This document shows, piece after piece, positions 7,298 through 15,676 of a stretch of 64,000 nucleotides of DNA. Positions within the stretch are counted from its first letter, which is position 1, and each line of letters begins with the position of its first letter. Location of the stretch: positions 1 through 64,000 of the forward strand of contig NZ_BAABLI010000017.1 of NCBI RefSeq assembly GCF_039544265.1, written 5' to 3'. Position numbers and translations under genes: made by a program. The notes under the pieces are model-generated. The model had not been told where the DNA came from, searched no databases, and saw nothing but the letters and a program-made list of their open reading frames with translations. This DNA comes from Corallincola platygyrae (GTDB lineage: Bacteria > Pseudomonadota > Gammaproteobacteria > Enterobacterales > Neiellaceae).

Positions 7298-7314
7298 TTG
7301 GCATCCTGCTTGCT
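7298..7314 (+). promoter_or_regulatory. Candidate sigma-54 (-24/-12) promoter for galU
   Basis: TTGGCATCCTGCTTGCT matches the consensus TTGGCAC-N5-TTGCT at every fixed position but one, with the diagnostic GG-N10-GC spacing. It is 45 nt upstream of the galU start, which leaves a leader of about 30 nt. The window also encodes PrsR, a sigma-54-dependent activator. The assignment is sequence-only. Confidence 0.65.
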
Positions 7315-7358
7315 CTACTCCAATCAAGTTTGTTTATTGCGATTCAGGAGTGCCCCAG

Positions 7359-8246
7359 ATGATACGCAAGTGTTTATTCCCAGTGGCAGGTTATGGCACA
7401 CGTTTTTTACCCGTGACCAAATCTATGCCCAAAGAGATGCTCCCAGTCGTTAACAAGCCGTTGGTGCAGTACGGCGTTGAGGAAGCGGTAGAAGCAGGTC
7501 TGGATCAGATCGGTTTCGTTACCGGCCGTGGTAAGCGTGCGATTGCTGACCATTTTGATATCAGCTACGAGCTGGAAAACGAGATTGCAGGTACATCGAA
7601 AGAAGAATATCTCACCGATATTCGCACCTTGATCGATACCACCGACTTTTCTTACACCCGTCAGAATCATATGAAGGGTTTAGGTCACGCCATTCTTTCA
7701 GGTGAGACCCTGGTTGGTAACGAACCTTTTGCTGTGGTGCTGGCCGATGACCTTTGTCTTGGTGAAGATGAAGGCGTTTTGAGTCAAATGGCGAAACTGT
7801 ATCGCCAGTTCCGCTGCACAATCGTTGCGATTGAAGAAGTCCCTATGGATGAAACCTATAAGTACGGTGTTATCAAGGGCACAGAGATGAAAGATGGCTT
7901 GTTCCGTGTCGAAGACATGGTTGAGAAACCAGCCCCAGAGGATGCTCCGTCAAACCTGGCGATTATTGGTCGCTATATCCTGACTCCCGATATCTTTGAC
8001 CTGATCAAAGAGACCCCCCCCGGTAAAAACGGCGAAGTTCAGCTGACGGATGCAATCCTGAAACAGGCCCAGGACGGCTGTGTTCTGGCATACAAATTTA
8101 AAGGCTCGCGCTTTGACTGCGGTAGCGTAGATGGCTTTATCGAAGCGACCAACCACGTTTACCAGAACGTTTACAAAGCAGAAGAAGCGGCGAAGAAGGT
8201 GACTCCGCTAACACCTGAAACCAGCGAGGAATCAATCACAGCCTGA
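7359..8246 (+). CDS. galU: UTP-glucose-1-phosphate uridylyltransferase
   Basis: This encodes 295 aa and makes UDP-glucose from glucose-1-phosphate and UTP, supplying polysaccharide synthesis. The nucleotidyltransferase signature FPVAGYGTRFLPVTKSMPKE (G-x-G-T-R and the K of PKEML) is at the N-terminus. VVLADDLCLG supplies the metal-binding Asp, followed by VEKPAPEDAPSNLAIIGRYI and FDCGSVDGFIEA. Length is normal for bacterial GalU. The ATG at 7359 is preferred over GTG 7350 because AGGAG is 8 nt upstream of it. It has its own sigma-54-like promoter and a strong terminator, so it is probably monocistronic. Confidence 0.95.
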   Translation: MIRKCLFPVAGYGTRFLPVTKSMPKEMLPVVNKPLVQYGVEEAVEAGLDQIGFVTGRGKRAIADHFDISYELENEIAGTSKEEYLTDIRTLIDTTDFSYTRQNHMKGLGHAILSGETLVGNEPFAVVLADDLCLGEDEGVLSQMAKLYRQFRCTIVAIEEVPMDETYKYGVIKGTEMKDGLFRVEDMVEKPAPEDAPSNLAIIGRYILTPDIFDLIKETPPGKNGEVQLTDAILKQAQDGCVLAYKFKGSRFDCGSVDGFIEATNHVYQNVYKAEEAAKKVTPLTPETSEESITA

Positions 8247-8288
8247 TAAAAGATTTATTACCCTCAATTGAGGAACCGACTCCAGGTT

Positions 8289-8346
8289 GCCGCTTGCTTC
8301 CGACAGGGCCAATAAAATGGGGAAGCAAGCGGCTTTTTTTTATTTT
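8289..8346 (+). terminator. Intrinsic terminator of galU
   Basis: GCCGCTTGCTTCC (8289-8301) pairs with GGAAGCAAGCGGC (8321-8333), a 13-bp perfect stem, followed by TTTTTTTTATTTTT. Confidence 0.92.
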
Positions 8347-8599
8347 TCATTTAGTTACAAGACTTATTCAACCAACTCCTCTCTCCTGCCCTATACTGAT
8401 TAGCTATGTAACCGGGCAAATCCACTGCGACCTTTGTGCACTTGTCAGCAAAATCAAGTTTAGAAGTGTGAAATGACCGTGTAAGCTGGGCCTAGGTTTT
8501 ATTCCTCGACTATTGTTAAATAGAACAAGATGTTGATACTTAAGCTAACAAATGATGACAGTTAGCACTTGGCCGTAGATTAAGGTGCCTCCGAGCAAT
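8347..8599. other. Leader/promoter region of the DUF3369 regulator gene
   Basis: About 250 bp without a gene after the galU terminator. It contains TATACT near 8392 as a possible -10 element and an imperfect inverted repeat TTGTTAAATAGAACAA (8513-8528), but no strong -35 partner. I see no ORF or RNA gene here. Confidence 0.4.
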
Positions 8600-10843
8600 A
8601 TGACCACAGAAAATCAGGATCTGGATAATGATGAGTTGCTCTTTTTCGCCGACGAAGAAGAGGAATTAACATCAGAGACGCCTGCTCAAGACAATTGGCG
8701 CATCCTGATCGTTGACGACGACCATGAGATTCATGCAGTGACCCAGTTGGCACTCAACGGGTTAACCATTCTCGACAGGGAATTGGAGTTTCTTCACGCC
8801 TACTCTGCAGACGAAGCCAAAACCATCCTCACGAGCGAAAAAGATATCGCTATCGTACTGTTAGATGTAGTGATGGAGCAGGACGATGCTGGTTTAAAGC
8901 TGGCCCGTTACATTCGTGATGACCTGAAGCAGGATGAGGTCCGAATTATTCTCCGCACCGGTCAGCCGGGTTACGCGCCGGAAGAACAGGTAATCAAAGA
9001 TTACGATATCAATGATTACAAAACCAAAACCGAGCTCACCCGCAACCGCCTGGTCACCTCCATCATTACTGCCATACGTTCGTTCCATCAGATCCGAATG
9101 CTTAACCAGAGCCGTCGCGGCCTGGAGATGATCATCAAGTCCAGCGCTAACCTGATGGAACACCATGCCATGAAGGGCTTCGCAGAAGGCGTGCTGACTC
9201 AACTGGCATCTATCTTTGGCGTTAAACCCGAAGGTATTTTGTGTGCCCGTCGAGGTCAGGTCAGTTCGGAATATGAGCAACCCGATGACAATATTTACGT
9301 GTTGGGTGCCGCGGGCGACTTCGCATCCTTTGTGAATCAACCACTAAACGAGCTGCCAAATCCTCGTATCTGCTCCATGGTTGAACGTTGCCTGTCAGAG
9401 CGCGCTCACCAGCATGATGAAGAGGATACTGCGCTCTACATCAGCAGTAGTGATTACGAAGCGGCCATTTTTATTGATTCCGCCAAACCCATGCCGCAGA
9501 TGGATCAGAATCTGCTTGAGGTGTTCCTCGGCAATATCGGCGTGGGTTACGAAAATGTCAGCCTTTTCCAACGTCTGCAACACGCTGCCTACACCGATGA
9601 GCTGACCCGGCTGCCTAACCGTGCGGGCTTTATTCAGTGCCTGGATGGATTTATGGCTTCGGCAGACGCCGAACAGGTAGTGGCTTTGGTTGATTTGAAC
9701 CAGTTCTCCGATATCAATGATGGCTTGGGGCAGGAAGCAGGTAACCAGCTACTCAAGGCAGTTGCCGAACGCTTAACCCAAACCCTGGGCGAGAGCTGTG
9801 TAGTTTCACGCATCAGCTCAGACGTATTCGGCATTATTGGTAAACAGTCACTGGTGAATCCAGAGCGTTTGCTTTCAGTGTTCAATCACCCTTTCCATGC
9901 TGGCGAGAACATGCTGCCGATTAAGGCCGCGCTCGGCTTTTGCACCCAGCAGCAAGCTTCTGGCAAGGGGTTAGACCTGCTGAAACAGGTATATATCGCA
10001 CTGAATCTGGCGAAAAAGAATCTTAACGAGAAGTTTGCCTATTATGAACAAGCGCTGGAGGCATCCACCTCTGAGCGTTTGAACATGATCCGCAGCCTGC
10101 GCCACGACTTTTCAGAGCGGCGTTTGCAGGTGTGGTTCCAGCCACAGCTCAAACTTGCAGATAGAAAAGTCACAGGTATGGAAGCGCTGCTGCGCTGGCC
10201 TGACGGCAATGGCGGTTATATCTCGCCCGCTCAGTTTATCCCACTTGCCGAGTACTCCGGCCTTATCGTTGATATTGGTGCCTGGGTGCTGGAAGAGTCG
10301 CTGCGTAAGCTGAAACAACTACAGGAAAAAGGTCTCAGCAGCCTGACAGTTGGTGTCAACGTATCTATGCAGCAGTTCCGTAGCCCCAGATTCCTGGATA
10401 CGGTACTGAACACACTGCAGCAGTTTGATATGGCTCCGGATTGCCTTGAGCTTGAGATCACCGAAAGTGTGGTCATGGATGATCCTTCCGTGGTCATCGA
10501 TACCCTGAGCAAACTGCGAGAGGCTGGAGTGAAAGTCTCGATTGATGACTTCGGTACTGGCTTCTCATCACTGAGCTATCTGCAACAGTTACCACTCGAT
10601 CGCATTAAAATTGACCGCGCCTTTGTCACTGCTGTTGAAGAGGACCAAGGGGCGATTATCGCTGAAACCATTGTGGCATTGGGCAAAAAGCTCAAACTCA
10701 CCACGGTATGCGAGGGTGTTGAAACTGAAGCGCAAGCCAAGCATATGCTTGAGATTGGCTGTGACGAAGCACAAGGCTTCCTCTACGCACGGCCAATGCC
10801 ATTTACTGACCTGCTGACGTTCCTGACTGACGACAACAGTTAA
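8600..10843 (+). CDS. Response regulator with DUF3369, degenerate GGDEF and intact EAL domains
   Basis: This encodes 747 aa. ATG 8600 is preferred over GTG 8585. The order is an acidic N-terminus, a receiver domain (about 35-165; acidic pocket VDDDHE, phospho-acceptor Asp about 89 in VLLDVVM), DUF3369/GAF-like (about 185-325), GGDEF (about 335-490) and EAL (about 500-745). The GGDEF signature is replaced by SSDVF (about 406), so cyclase activity is unlikely. The EAL domain keeps EALLRW (528), LEITES, DDFGTGFSSL, KIDRAF and EGVET, so it should be a c-di-GMP phosphodiesterase. No partner histidine kinase is adjacent. Cytoplasmic. Confidence 0.92.
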   Translation: MTTENQDLDNDELLFFADEEEELTSETPAQDNWRILIVDDDHEIHAVTQLALNGLTILDRELEFLHAYSADEAKTILTSEKDIAIVLLDVVMEQDDAGLKLARYIRDDLKQDEVRIILRTGQPGYAPEEQVIKDYDINDYKTKTELTRNRLVTSIITAIRSFHQIRMLNQSRRGLEMIIKSSANLMEHHAMKGFAEGVLTQLASIFGVKPEGILCARRGQVSSEYEQPDDNIYVLGAAGDFASFVNQPLNELPNPRICSMVERCLSERAHQHDEEDTALYISSSDYEAAIFIDSAKPMPQMDQNLLEVFLGNIGVGYENVSLFQRLQHAAYTDELTRLPNRAGFIQCLDGFMASADAEQVVALVDLNQFSDINDGLGQEAGNQLLKAVAERLTQTLGESCVVSRISSDVFGIIGKQSLVNPERLLSVFNHPFHAGENMLPIKAALGFCTQQQASGKGLDLLKQVYIALNLAKKNLNEKFAYYEQALEASTSERLNMIRSLRHDFSERRLQVWFQPQLKLADRKVTGMEALLRWPDGNGGYISPAQFIPLAEYSGLIVDIGAWVLEESLRKLKQLQEKGLSSLTVGVNVSMQQFRSPRFLDTVLNTLQQFDMAPDCLELEITESVVMDDPSVVIDTLSKLREAGVKVSIDDFGTGFSSLSYLQQLPLDRIKIDRAFVTAVEEDQGAIIAETIVALGKKLKLTTVCEGVETEAQAKHMLEIGCDEAQGFLYARPMPFTDLLTFLTDDNS

Positions 10844-10864
10844 CGGACAAGAGCAAGGCGTCAT

Positions 10865-13800
10865 ATGCATTCCACAGGCTGGCAGTTCTGGATCGATCGC
10901 GGCGGTACCTTCACTGATATTGTCGCCATCGATCCTCAAGGTCATGCTCACCAGCACAAGTTACTCTCAGAAAATCCCAGCCAGTACCAGGATGCGGCAC
11001 TGCAGGGGATCCGCGATCTCATCCAACTGGACAGGCAGCAAGCATTAACTGACGCCGCCATAGACTCAGTAAAGATGGGAACTACGGTTGCCACTAATGC
11101 CTTGTTGGAACGCAAGGGTGACGACACAGCGCTGGTGATCACTCAGGGCTTCAAAGACGCATTGGTCATAGGCTATCAACATAGGGCAGAGCTGTTTCAC
11201 CTGCGCGTGTCACGACCTGAACCTTTATACAAAATCGTGGTGGAAGCGGCAGAGCGTGTTGACCATGATGGCACTGTGGTGACACCACTGGACCTCATCG
11301 CGCTCAAGCAGGATCTGGAAAAGGTCTATCAACAAGGGATCCGCGCCATCGCCATTGCTTTCATCCATGGCTATGAATTTCCCGCTCACGAGCTCGCTGC
11401 CGAACAGCTAGCCAAAGAAATTGGCTTTACCCAGATCTCTGTCTCCCATCAGGTCAGTCCGTTAATCAAGCTGATCAGCCGTGGCGAAACGACGGTAGTG
11501 GACGCTTACTTATCACCAATCTTGCGCCGCTATATTGACCGCATTGATCAAGCACTCGGCCATAGCCAGCTGCAGTTTATGCAGAGTAGTGGTGGACTCA
11601 CCGAAGCACACCGCTTTCAAGGCAAAGATGCGATCCTCTCAGGACCTGCTGGCGGCGTTGTCGGCATGGTAGAGACCGCCCGCGAGGCTGGCTTTGACAA
11701 GGTGATTGGTTTCGATATGGGCGGCACCAGTACCGATGTGTCGCTGTTTAATGGCGAATATGAGCGCAGTTTCGATACCGAAGTAGCTGGCGTCAGAATG
11801 CGCGCACCGATGATGAGCATTCATACGGTGGCTGCGGGCGGGGGCTCAATCCTGTCCTATGATGGCTCGCGATTTACAGTGGGCCCTGAATCTGCCGGTG
11901 CGTTTCCCGGGCCTGCAAGTTATCGAAACGGCGGCCCACTGACAGTTACTGATATCAATGTGCTGTTGGGCAAGATACAGCCAGACTTCTTTCCCAAGCT
12001 GTTTGGTCCAAACAGCGACGAGGCTCTGGACCACAAGACTGTTACCGACAAATTTGCCGCGTTGGCAGCACAGGTTAGCCAGGCACAAGGCAAGTCTCTG
12101 ACACCCGAACAGGTCGCGTCTGGCTTTCTGCGCATTGCTGTCACCCATATGGCCAATGCCATTAAGAAGATCTCTACCCAGCGTGGTCATGACGTCTCTG
12201 AATACGCGATGGCCTGTTTCGGTGGTGCAGGTGCCCAACATGCCTGCTTGGTCGCCGAGCAATTAGGCATTCCAACGGTATTTATTCATCGCTTATCAGG
12301 GGTGTTATCAGCCTACGGCATGGGCCTGGCCCAGGTGACTGAAATCCAGCAAAAGACGGTAGAATTACCTTTATCCTCGCTGTCACAAAGCAGTTTGTCC
12401 TCACTGATAAACGAGCTTAGTGCCGCAACAGAAGCTGCGCTGTCCCAGCAAGACATAGCCAAAGCAGAGATAGAAACGTCGGTGCATCTCAGGCTGCGCT
12501 ATCAAGGCTCTGACACACAACTTCGGATCCCACTGGGCACCAATAAGGAAATCACCAAGGCATTCCACCACCAACATCTCAGCCAGTTCGGATTTGTGCA
12601 ATCGGCACCGCTGATTCTGGCGGCTGTGGAAGTCGAATCTCGGGAAGGCAAAACCGTTTCGTTAAACCACGCAGCAGATAATCAGCAGCCGGTTAGCGAC
12701 GCGCTTAAGGCAACGGATGTTCGCCCAGTTTTCTTTACCGATAAGTGGTATCAAACCCCGTTTTACAAACGGTCAGAGATCAGTGTCGGCACAACTATCT
12801 CGGGACCAGCGATCCTGTTAGAACCTTCAACCACTGTGGTGGTTGAACCTGGCTGGGTCGCACAGCTAAAAAACAGTGAACAGCTAGTGCTTGTCCGTTC
12901 AAAAGCGCATTATCGCAGTGAAGACCTGACGATAGGCTCGCGACCTGACCCCATTATGCTGGAGGTGTTCAACAATCTGTTTATGCACATCGCAGAGCAG
13001 ATGGGCACCACACTTCAGCAAACCGCCAGTTCAGTGAATATTAAAGAGCGGCTGGATTTCTCCTGCGCGATTTTTGATACCCAGGGTGACTTGGTGGCCA
13101 ATGCACCGCATATGCCTGTGCATTTGGGCTCGATGAGTGAAAGTGTTCGCCACGTATGCGAACAAAATGCATCCACTTTGCGCCCCGGTGACAGCGTCAT
13201 GCTTAACAGTCCCTACCATGGCGGCACTCATCTGCCCGATGTTACCGTGGTCTCACCACTGTTTGATGAAGCGGGAGAACAGATCCTTTTTTATGTTGCC
13301 AGTCGTGGCCATCATGCTGATATTGGCGGGATTACACCGGGCTCAATGCCCGCCCATAGCCAGTCCATCGAACAAGAGGGGATCCTGTTCGAAAACTTCT
13401 TTCTGGTTCGAAATGGCGATCTTGAGTTAGAGGCGCTTCGGTCGAAGCTCGCTGCCTCCCCATACCCAGCAAGGGATCCTGAACAGAATATTGCCGACCT
13501 CAAGGCTCAGTTAGCTGCTAACCAACGCGGTATTAAAGAGCTTGGCGCTATGCTCGACCATTTTGGCGTTGTTGGCGTGCAGGCGTATATGAAGCATGTT
13601 CAGGACTATGCCGAGCTTTGTGTACGCCAAGCCATTGAGAAACTCTCAGATGGTGAAGCATGCATTGAAACAGACGATGGTAGCCAAATAAGGGTCAAGG
13701 TCAGCGTAGATCGAGTGCAGAATACGGCGACATTAGACTTCAGCGGCACCAGCGCGCAGCATTCGAGTAATTTCAATGCTCCGCAAGCGATCACCAAAGC

Positions 13801-14482
13801 GGTAGTTTTGTATGTATTCCGAAGCCTGGTTGATGCACCAATCCCGCTCAACAGCGGCTGCTTGAAGCCGCTGCAGATCATCATCCCCGCCGACTCAATG
13901 CTGGCCCCTGTCTTCCCGGCCGCAGTGGTGGCGGGAAACGTTGAAACATCGCAATGCATTACGGACGTGTTGCTGAGCGCGCTCGGTGTTCAGGCAGGAA
14001 GTCAGGGCACCATGAATAACCTGACGTTTGGCAATCAGAAACATCAATACTACGAAACACTTTGTGGCGGCACGGGCGCAGGCCCCGATTTTAATGGTTG
14101 TGATGCCATCCACAGTCATATGACCAACTCCCGCCTGACCGATCCTGAAGTTCTTGAGAGTCGCTACCCTGTCAGACTTGAAAGCTTCTCGATCAGACAA
14201 GGTTCCGGCGGACAAGGCGTGCATACAGGCGGCAATGGCGTGCAGCGCACCTTGCGGTTCAAAGAGGCGATGACAGTATCTCTGCTTGGTAATCGAAGGA
14301 CAGTACCACCTCAAGGACTCAAAGGGGGTCAGGCTGGTAGCTGTGGCGAAAATGTGTTGCTACCGTCAGTAGGAGAGCAGATGAAGTTACCAGCCTGCTG
14401 CCAGGTGGAAGTTGAGGCTGGGGACTGTCTGGAGATCCGCACTCCTGGGGGAGGCGGGTACGGAACCAAAGATAAAAGTTAA
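10865..14482 (+). CDS. 5-oxoprolinase (ATP-hydrolysing), fused HyuA-HyuB type
   Basis: This encodes 1205 aa and should open 5-oxo-L-proline to L-glutamate with ATP. The N-terminal half is hydantoinase A: the nucleotide-binding motif DRGGTFTDIVA, then ILSGPAGGVVGM and FDMGGTSTDVS, and later CFGGAGAQHA. The C-terminal half (from about residue 690, DPIMLEVFNN) is hydantoinase B, with MPVHLGSM, SRGHHADIGG and ending GGGGYG. Single-chain fusion and length agree with eukaryotic/bacterial OPLAH rather than separate HyuA/HyuB. The ATG has AAGG upstream. It begins 21 nt after the regulator gene and may be cotranscribed. It converges on the ATPase gene with only 10 bp between the stops. Confidence 0.9.
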   Translation: MHSTGWQFWIDRGGTFTDIVAIDPQGHAHQHKLLSENPSQYQDAALQGIRDLIQLDRQQALTDAAIDSVKMGTTVATNALLERKGDDTALVITQGFKDALVIGYQHRAELFHLRVSRPEPLYKIVVEAAERVDHDGTVVTPLDLIALKQDLEKVYQQGIRAIAIAFIHGYEFPAHELAAEQLAKEIGFTQISVSHQVSPLIKLISRGETTVVDAYLSPILRRYIDRIDQALGHSQLQFMQSSGGLTEAHRFQGKDAILSGPAGGVVGMVETAREAGFDKVIGFDMGGTSTDVSLFNGEYERSFDTEVAGVRMRAPMMSIHTVAAGGGSILSYDGSRFTVGPESAGAFPGPASYRNGGPLTVTDINVLLGKIQPDFFPKLFGPNSDEALDHKTVTDKFAALAAQVSQAQGKSLTPEQVASGFLRIAVTHMANAIKKISTQRGHDVSEYAMACFGGAGAQHACLVAEQLGIPTVFIHRLSGVLSAYGMGLAQVTEIQQKTVELPLSSLSQSSLSSLINELSAATEAALSQQDIAKAEIETSVHLRLRYQGSDTQLRIPLGTNKEITKAFHHQHLSQFGFVQSAPLILAAVEVESREGKTVSLNHAADNQQPVSDALKATDVRPVFFTDKWYQTPFYKRSEISVGTTISGPAILLEPSTTVVVEPGWVAQLKNSEQLVLVRSKAHYRSEDLTIGSRPDPIMLEVFNNLFMHIAEQMGTTLQQTASSVNIKERLDFSCAIFDTQGDLVANAPHMPVHLGSMSESVRHVCEQNASTLRPGDSVMLNSPYHGGTHLPDVTVVSPLFDEAGEQILFYVASRGHHADIGGITPGSMPAHSQSIEQEGILFENFFLVRNGDLELEALRSKLAASPYPARDPEQNIADLKAQLAANQRGIKELGAMLDHFGVVGVQAYMKHVQDYAELCVRQAIEKLSDGEACIETDDGSQIRVKVSVDRVQNTATLDFSGTSAQHSSNFNAPQAITKAVVLYVFRSLVDAPIPLNSGCLKPLQIIIPADSMLAPVFPAAVVAGNVETSQCITDVLLSALGVQAGSQGTMNNLTFGNQKHQYYETLCGGTGAGPDFNGCDAIHSHMTNSRLTDPEVLESRYPVRLESFSIRQGSGGQGVHTGGNGVQRTLRFKEAMTVSLLGNRRTVPPQGLKGGQAGSCGENVLLPSVGEQMKLPACCQVEVEAGDCLEIRTPGGGGYGTKDKS

Positions 14483-14492
14483 TAGATGACGC

Positions 14493-15668
14493 CTACTCGT
14501 TATTGGAAACGGCTGCCGCTGTTAGCGTTTCACTGTTTTCATTCTCTGCTGAGGCGTCAGCGGGCTGTTGTTCTATATCTGGGTCTGGGTCTGGGTCTGG
14601 GTCTGGGTCTGGCGCTGAGCCTGAGTCAGCTTCAAACTCTTCCAACGCTTTACGTCGCGACGCTATCTGTTCATCCAGCTGCTTTAATAACGCAACTTTC
14701 TCAATCAATTGCTGATCCAGGTACTGCGACACCGACGTCATATTAGATACAAGTTCCACGTCTCGCTGTGTCACAGAGGCAGGAACAGGACTTGGTTGAG
14801 CCGCCATTCCAGGTTGCACTGGCGCAGACGTTGTTGCAGCCACCTCTTTACCCGCTGCGGGCTCCTGATGAAGGTCTTTAGCGACCTCTTCAATGGTTTC
14901 CAAGTCAAAGTCTGCCAGCTCTTCGAGGTAGCCAAACAGCAACAAGCGGTCACAAAACAGGTTGATTCGCCGCGGAATCCCCCCGGTTGATTCATGAATC
15001 GCATTCATCGCCTGCTCGGAGATCTTGGGGCAGCCCTGCCAACCGACACGAGTAAGGCGGTATTCAACGTACTCAATCAGCTCAGACAGAGAGAGCGGTT
15101 CCAGATGACAGCTGGCAATCACCCGCTGTCTGAACTGCTCCATTCCTGGAGACTCAATGGTGTCCTTAAGTTCTTCCTGACCGAGTAGAAAAGACTGGAA
15201 CAGGGGTTTATTGTTGCGCTGAAAATTGGACAGCATGCGCAACTCTTCCACTGTTTCAGCGGGTAAGTTCTGCGCCTCATCCACCACCAGCAGTGCCCGT
15301 TGACCGCGGCGATGAATAGCAGACAGATATTGTTCGATGCCTCTCAGCAGTGCCGCTTTATTGGGAAACTCGCCTTTAATTCCGAAAGCATCTGCTACCA
15401 GTTGCAGCATATCCCCCGGCTCCAGGTTAGTGGTTACCAGTTGCGCGGCGACGATGCGGTTGTCACTCAATTCGCTCAAGAGATTACGCACCAGGGTAGA
15501 TTTACCCGTGCCGATAGGACCTGTAACGACAATAAAACCTTCACCTTGAGACAAGCCATAACGCAGATAAGACATAGCGCGTTGATGACTATCACTCGCA
15601 AAAAAGAAACGCGGATCTGGCGTTAATTGAAATGGCTTTTCAGTGAAACCATAAAAATGCTCGTACAT
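14493..15668 (-). CDS. XrtA/PEP-CTERM locus-associated ATPase (ExeA/GspA-like AAA)
   Basis: This encodes 391 aa. The opening MYEHFYGFTEKPFQLTPDPRF is typical of the ExeA-like AAA family found in exosortase-A polysaccharide loci (TIGR03015 type). The Walker A is GPIGTGKS (50-57) and Walker B LLVVDEAQN (126-134). The sensor/arginine region is SCHLEPLSLSELIEYVEYRL. The C-terminal third is low-complexity: a Pro/Ala linker, a coiled coil (about 310-345) and an (Asp-Pro) run encoded by a hexanucleotide repeat. It is the last gene of the assembly operon running from 21648. Its exact role is not established; it is probably an energy-coupling partner for export. Confidence 0.93.
   Translation of the reverse strand: MYEHFYGFTEKPFQLTPDPRFFFASDSHQRAMSYLRYGLSQGEGFIVVTGPIGTGKSTLVRNLLSELSDNRIVAAQLVTTNLEPGDMLQLVADAFGIKGEFPNKAALLRGIEQYLSAIHRRGQRALLVVDEAQNLPAETVEELRMLSNFQRNNKPLFQSFLLGQEELKDTIESPGMEQFRQRVIASCHLEPLSLSELIEYVEYRLTRVGWQGCPKISEQAMNAIHESTGGIPRRINLFCDRLLLFGYLEELADFDLETIEEVAKDLHQEPAAGKEVAATTSAPVQPGMAAQPSPVPASVTQRDVELVSNMTSVSQYLDQQLIEKVALLKQLDEQIASRRKALEEFEADSGSAPDPDPDPDPDPDIEQQPADASAENENSETLTAAAVSNNE
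14578..14612. repeat. Hexanucleotide tandem repeat (GGGTCT)5 in the ATPase gene
   Basis: Five exact GGGTCT copies (14581-14610), with half units either side, encode alternating Asp-Pro on the minus strand. Unit changes would add or remove one Asp-Pro pair without shifting frame. Confidence 0.9.
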
Positions 15669-15676
15669 TACTCGTC

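Noticed and set aside
8120..8136. GCGGTAGCGT resembling the ops element for RfaH
   Set aside because: It is inside the galU coding sequence (C-G-S-V), not in a leader, and matches by codon coincidence.
14486..14746. Plus-strand frame rich in LGLG over the hexanucleotide repeat
   Set aside because: Low-complexity product of the GGGTCT repeat read on the opposite strand of the ATPase gene.
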